A DNA stretch of 8,167 nucleotides from CAVPRW01 sp046727435 [NCBI: bacterium] (GTDB lineage Bacteria > Tectomicrobia > Entotheonellia > J063). Below the pieces are notes generated by a model that did no database searches, was not told the DNA's origin, and was given only the letters and a program-made list of their open reading frames with translations. The DNA lies in assembly GCA_046727435.1 (NCBI GenBank), contig JBKPCR010000541.1, forward strand, positions 1 to 8,167, given 5' to 3'. Below are positions 5,132 through 8,167 of the stretch, piece after piece. How positions within the stretch are numbered: position 1 is the first letter of the stretch; every line of letters starts with the position of its first letter. A program made the translations under genes and the position numbers.

Positions 5132-6463
5132 TCATGCCACCGCCGAGGTCGCCACATCGAAGACCGTCGGCTGCTGCACCGGCGTGCACAGGGCACGAAT
5201 GGTCTGCTCGACGAAGGCACGCCGAAAGGCATACTCATCCGCCGGCGGTATATCGGGATTTCCAAACGGATGGTGGAATTTCCCGCCACGCACGATGCGA
5301 TTCGCTCCCACACGCGTGGCGACTGTATACAAGCAGGTCGCTAGCACGGTGGGAATGCCGACGCGTTCACACTCCTTGGCGATCGTAGCACCGCTACGAG
5401 TGCCGGTTCCTCACGTGGCCGGTAAGATGACGGCGCCCACCCCGCGCTGCACCAGCGTGCTGGCGATCTCGGCGCCGATGCGCTTCATGGCGTTCAAGCT
5501 GCCGAGATTGCCCACGGTGACACACAGCTCGTCCAGCAACTGGCCAATCCTCCCCTCACGTTCGAGAGCACGCACGGCGTCGAGCGGCACCACGCGGTTG
5601 GGATCTTGCAACGCGGCGCTATTATCGTACCCTCCGTGCACGCCGTCCCACTCACCGGGCGCCAGCCGATCCATCCCAGCGATGGAGTACCTGGCCCAAT
5701 GCGTTGCCGTGGCGGAGGGCAAGCGATCGGGATTGCCCCTGGGGACTAGGCCCGACTCCGTCACAAGGGCGAAAAGAATTTTACTGGGATCGCTGAGCGC
5801 CGGAGGAGGGGGGATGACCTCGAAGGTCTCGACGGTGAGCTCGCTGGTGTATGGTTCGCCACGCCATTTCTTCAACGCCATGGCCACAGCCCGTGCGGCT
5901 GCCGGTGTACCCGTCCGCACCGTGCGACGGACCGCCCGTGGGAGAAAGCCTTCTTCTGCGGCGGAGCCCAGCGGCAGCCCCCGTCGACGCTTAATCGCCA
6001 GCCCGGCCATGCGTTGTAGAGCCGGTTGCATACCGACGGCGCTCGCGGCCGTGGCGATGATGTAGAGGTGCTGCGGGCGGTAGAGGTCACCACCAGGGTT
6101 TTCTTCATGCATTCCAGTGATCGCTGGGATCCCCAAGCGTTCGGCTTCCAGGCAGAGTCGCCCGCAGGCAAGACCATAGCGTCCGGAGCGAAAGGCGGGG
6201 CCAGCGAGAAAAATATCTGGCTTCAGGTCGCGCAGGTACCCATGTACCTGCGCGACCACGGCCTCTTCATGCTCACTAAAATACCCATCGCCGCACATGA
6301 TGGTGGCGATCACCTGCCCTTCATCGGCCAGGATCTGCTCCAGGAGTCTTCCCGGCCCGAGCGCCCCGTCCTGGAGGCTGACAGCGGTGTGCGCTTCCTC
6401 TTCGCCCCCCAGACCCCCGAAAAACGCGTTGATGTAATGCAAGACGCGGAGTGGCTCAGCCAT
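5132..6463 (-). CDS. grdB: GrdB-like selenoprotein B of the glycine/sarcosine/betaine/D-proline reductase family, with in-frame TGA = Sec351
   Basis: The selenocysteine subunit of a reductase component B, which in the known systems reductively cleaves a C-N bond and passes the carbon unit to selenoprotein A. The N-terminus HYINAFFGGLGGEE (9-22) is followed by ATIMCGDGYFSE (53-64), LAGPAFRSGRYG (86-97), IPAITGMHEENPGGD (112-126), GLVPRGNPDRLPS (238-250) and HGGYD (276-280), all in GrdB order. At 5413-5411 the frame meets TGA in the context ILPAT-U-GTGTRSGATIAKE, then runs on for 92 codons to a TGA at 5134-5132. The continuation (GIPTVLATCLYTVATRVGAN and onward) is again GrdB-like. The 443-residue total and Sec at 351 fit the size I recall for clostridial GrdB (about 436 aa, Sec near 350). 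A SECIS-like hairpin follows the codon. The ATG has AGGAG 6 nt upstream and lies 34 nt after grdE. Unusual: the Cys residues I recall at Sec+3 and Sec+6 in clostridial GrdB are Gly354 and Ser357. The substrate is unknown. Confidence 0.92.
5378..5404 (-). promoter_or_regulatory. Bacterial SECIS element (bSECIS) for Sec insertion in grdB
   Basis: In the minus-strand mRNA, 11 nt after the UGA, UCGUAGC (5399-5393) pairs perfectly with GCUACGA (5389-5383) around the loop GGU (5392-5390). A lower GGC/GCC stem (5404-5402 with 5380-5378) is separated by a 2x2 internal loop. The 11-nt spacing, the short upper stem and the GGU apex are what SelB recognises in the known bacterial element of E. coli fdhF. 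The loop could also open to five bases (CGGUG). No bulged U is seen in the upper stem, a difference from fdhF. Confidence 0.8.
5411..5413 (-). other. Selenocysteine codon (UGA) of grdB, residue 351
   Basis: The minus-strand TGA lies between PAT and GTGTRSGAT, at the active-site position of GrdB. It is read as selenocysteine because the frame continues with family sequence on both sides and a SECIS-like hairpin follows immediately. Use of this codon implies SelA, SelB, SelD and tRNA-Sec elsewhere in the genome. Confidence 0.88.
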
Positions 6464-6497
6464 GATCGTCTCCTATCATGCCGGACTGCGGGCTGTC

Positions 6498-7805
6498 TTA
6501 TGCGTCTTCCGCCGACAGCCCCAGCTCGGAGCGCTTCCAGATAGCACCATACCAGGATTCGACCTGCAAGGGACCAGAGGCATCGAGCGGATCTTGGGCG
6601 GTGCTGGGCTGCACCGTGGGACCGCCGATGACCCGGTCGACGGCCAGAGCGGCCGGAGCATGCCAGCCGACGCCGCCAACGCTTACCAGGGCATCCGCTT
6701 CAGGGACATAATCGACCAGTGTGGGGTCGGTGCCGTCGGGATTGCCCGCTTCCTGGAGAATCGCCACCGTCCGTAAGCCCATGTGCTCGCAGGCTTTAAT
6801 GGTTTGCATGAAGTCAATCGTGTTGTTGCCGCCCGTGCCGCTCATATCGGCGGATACAATGGCGATCTGCGCCCCCATCAGGCGGGCCACCCGCGCCATC
6901 ATCCAGCCCTGACGTTCTTTGAGAAATTGCGTATCTTGCCAGCCGCGGCCAACAACTACTGCCAAGAAATTCAGATCATCCCCATGACGGCGGTAGAGCT
7001 CTCGGACTATGGAGTTATCGCAGTGGGCCGAGGTAATTCCCCGTCCAGGCGCCCGGTAATTGCCGTTCACCAGGGCGCCATCAAGCATCTCGTTGGGATG
7101 CAGGATGGTCGGCTCCAAGCCCTGGGTATGCATGGCGTAGAGAAAGGTCTGGGCCATTAAGCCCTGCTGGTGGAGCAAATTCACGTAGACGACCCGTGGC
7201 AGCATAGCATCGACCGCGGGCAAATGATAGCGCTCTAGCTCAGGGGGTTCGATCGAGGTGGTGGCGCGCGCCAGGTAGACGGCTGCCTTCAACTTGGCGC
7301 GGTGCAGCGCGGCATCGAACTCGGCATTGCTGATCCTCGGAGCGGGGTGACACACCAGGACGACATTCGCGGTGTCGGAGAAAGCGCAGTACGGCGCCGC
7401 CGGTCCGCTCATATCGATGATCACTTCGGCCGGTGACAGCGCACCGCTGGTAGGATCGGGAAATGTGCCACAGACCAGCACGGAGGCGCCACGAATACGG
7501 TGATTGCGGCCCTCGCCCCCAGGAATGGCGGAGCCAAAGAAGCCCGGAAACACCGTGGAGCGCCCCTCGACCTTGACCATCAACGGCACTGCATCCAGCA
7601 CATGGACAATCCGACAGGACTCGCCCGGATGCGCCAGATGAATTTCGATGTCGGCAATCACACGAGGCTCGGCGATGGCATTCAGGAGGGCAGCCCGATT
7701 AATCCCCAGGGTGCCGTTTTGGTAATGTGTCTGCGAGGCGAACACCAGTCGTTGCAGCGGGAAGACCCCAACTTCGAGGTTGAATGCACCCCTGTCCGGC
7801 TCCAT
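6498..7805 (-). CDS. grdE: GrdE-like subunit of glycine/sarcosine/betaine reductase component B
   Basis: Partner of GrdB in component B, 435 aa, the usual GrdE length. In the known enzymes the proprotein is cleaved to alpha and beta chains and the new N-terminus becomes a pyruvoyl group that binds the amino substrate. Recognisable segments: LEVGVFPLQRLVF (10-22), IEIHLAHPGESCRI (53-66), VKVEGRSTVFPGFFG (77-91), VIIDMSGPAAPYCAFS (128-143), AKLKAAVYLARAT (170-182), PTILHPNEMLDGALVNGN (232-249), ELYRRHGDDLNFLAVV (269-284) and SVGGVG. The processing site I recall is DGAIVSGNC; here it reads DGALVNGNY, so Tyr250 stands where Cys is expected. The nearest Cys is Cys262 (SAHCDN), which aligns better with a downstream HHLNN stretch. 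Unless Cys262 substitutes, classical pyruvoyl formation looks doubtful. GGGAG (7818-7814) lies 8 nt before the ATG. It is 48 nt after the CoA-transferase and 34 nt before grdB, so these three are probably one operon. No GrdA, C or D gene is in view. Confidence 0.9.
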   Translation of the reverse strand: MEPDRGAFNLEVGVFPLQRLVFASQTHYQNGTLGINRAALLNAIAEPRVIADIEIHLAHPGESCRIVHVLDAVPLMVKVEGRSTVFPGFFGSAIPGGEGRNHRIRGASVLVCGTFPDPTSGALSPAEVIIDMSGPAAPYCAFSDTANVVLVCHPAPRISNAEFDAALHRAKLKAAVYLARATTSIEPPELERYHLPAVDAMLPRVVYVNLLHQQGLMAQTFLYAMHTQGLEPTILHPNEMLDGALVNGNYRAPGRGITSAHCDNSIVRELYRRHGDDLNFLAVVVGRGWQDTQFLKERQGWMMARVARLMGAQIAIVSADMSGTGGNNTIDFMQTIKACEHMGLRTVAILQEAGNPDGTDPTLVDYVPEADALVSVGGVGWHAPAALAVDRVIGGPTVQPSTAQDPLDASGPLQVESWYGAIWKRSELGLSAEDA

Positions 7806-7853
7806 ATCCGTCTCTCCCGAACCTCGGCTCAGCCTTGCCAGTCACAATCCTGC

Positions 7854-8167
7854 TTATACAATCCCCGATTCGGCCAGCACCACCAGCTCGGCCTGACTCA
7901 GACCCAGTTCGCCGCAGAAGAGCTCGGTGTTGTGCTCGCCGATGAGCGGGGCACGGCGGGAAATGCGCCAGGGTGACTTGCTGTACAGCGCTGCTGGCCC
8001 AGGATAGATGAAGCTGCGCCCCAGCTCCGGATGTGGCACCTCAGTGAAAAACTCGCGGTCCTGGAGATGTTGGTCCGCGATAATCTCATCCATAGAGCGG
8101 ATGGCGCCCCATGGCAGGCCCAGCTCCTGCCCGCCATGCCAGGCTTCTTCCAGTGGAATGCCAGCGA
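7854..8167 (-). CDS. CaiB/BaiF family CoA-transferase, C-terminal fragment (N-terminus beyond window)
   Basis: The last 103 codons of a family III (CaiB/BaiF, formyl-CoA transferase-like) enzyme; its 5' part lies past base 8167. These enzymes move CoA between carboxylic acids through an aspartyl-CoA intermediate; the catalytic Asp is in the missing part. Evidence is the characteristic C-terminal pattern: LGLPWGAIRSMDEIIADQHL, then DREFFTEVPHPELGR, then RRAPLIGEHNTEL, ending ELGLSQAELVVLAESGIV before TAA (7856-7854). The RAPLxGEHN stretch and the closing 'ELGLS...L...G' are the family signature. It sits 48 nt upstream of grdE and is probably the promoter-side neighbour in the same operon, suggesting that a CoA ester or carboxylic acid is part of the pathway. 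Confidence 0.9.
   Translation of the reverse strand, partial: AGIPLEEAWHGGQELGLPWGAIRSMDEIIADQHLQDREFFTEVPHPELGRSFIYPGPAALYSKSPWRISRRAPLIGEHNTELFCGELGLSQAELVVLAESGIV

Noticed and set aside
5132-5347. A separate 71-aa minus-strand gene starting MLATCLYTVATR
   Set aside because: It is the C-terminal part of grdB in the same frame, downstream of the Sec codon; its Met is an internal Val codon region start (ATG-like alternative start) and there is no reason for a separate gene.
5411-5413. The grdB TGA as a frameshift or pseudogene lesion
   Set aside because: The same frame continues with family sequence, the codon sits at the known Sec position, and a SECIS-like hairpin follows at the right distance.
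5007-6065. A 352-aa plus-strand reading opposite grdB
   Set aside because: It runs antisense to the clearly conserved grdB and VOC genes, has low-complexity Arg/Ser/Pro-rich content typical of high-GC shadow frames, and matches no family I recognise.

Overview
This window is about 8.2 kb of high-GC DNA, apparently from a chromosome. It holds eight protein genes, all on the minus strand, so transcription runs from high to low coordinates. Style and content suggest an uncultured environmental (soil or marine) Gram-negative bacterium of the Tectomicrobia/Rokubacteria/proteobacterial kind: many hydrolases, a CaiB/BaiF CoA-transferase, an MFS carrier, and CCCTCTCCC/GGGAGAGGG intergenic repeats. 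That taxonomic guess is inference from gene content only.

Layout in transcription order: (1) 8167-7854, the C-terminal end of a CaiB/BaiF family CoA-transferase; (2) 7805-6498, a GrdE-like component B subunit of the glycine/sarcosine/betaine reductase family; (3) 6463-5132, a GrdB-like selenoprotein whose in-frame TGA at 5413-5411 should encode selenocysteine; (4) 5061-4675, a VOC/glyoxalase-fold protein; then a 153-base gap with a hairpin and an inverted pair of interspersed repeats; (5) 4521-3283, a COG1228-type metal-dependent amidohydrolase; (6) 3250-2363, an alpha/beta hydrolase; (7) 2190 (or 2166)-1411, an ALG5/DPM-like family 2 glycosyltransferase in a visibly lower-GC patch; (8) 1167-1, an MFS transporter running off the left edge.

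The central observation is the GrdE/GrdB pair. Conventional gene calling would stop grdB at codon 351 (TGA), giving 350 aa. The frame stays open after that TGA for 92 more codons, and these continue the GrdB family sequence. Exactly 11 nt after the TGA is a 7-bp perfect stem with a GGU apical loop, the position and loop expected of a bacterial SECIS element. The full product is therefore about 443 aa with Sec351. It is a divergent member: the two cysteines that I recall following Sec in clostridial GrdB (UGTCTRCG) are Gly and Ser here, and in GrdE the position where I recall the pyruvoyl-forming Cys (GNC) is Tyr (GNY). No GrdA, GrdC or GrdD is visible.

Working together (inference): genes 1-4 look like one operon (gaps of 48, 34 and 70 nt), and genes 5-6 like a second unit or a continuation (32-nt gap). 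With hydrolases, a CoA-transferase and a small-molecule carrier around it, the selenoprotein complex may reductively cleave a small organic compound in a catabolic route, rather than perform clostridial Stickland glycine reduction. The substrate cannot be read from the sequence.
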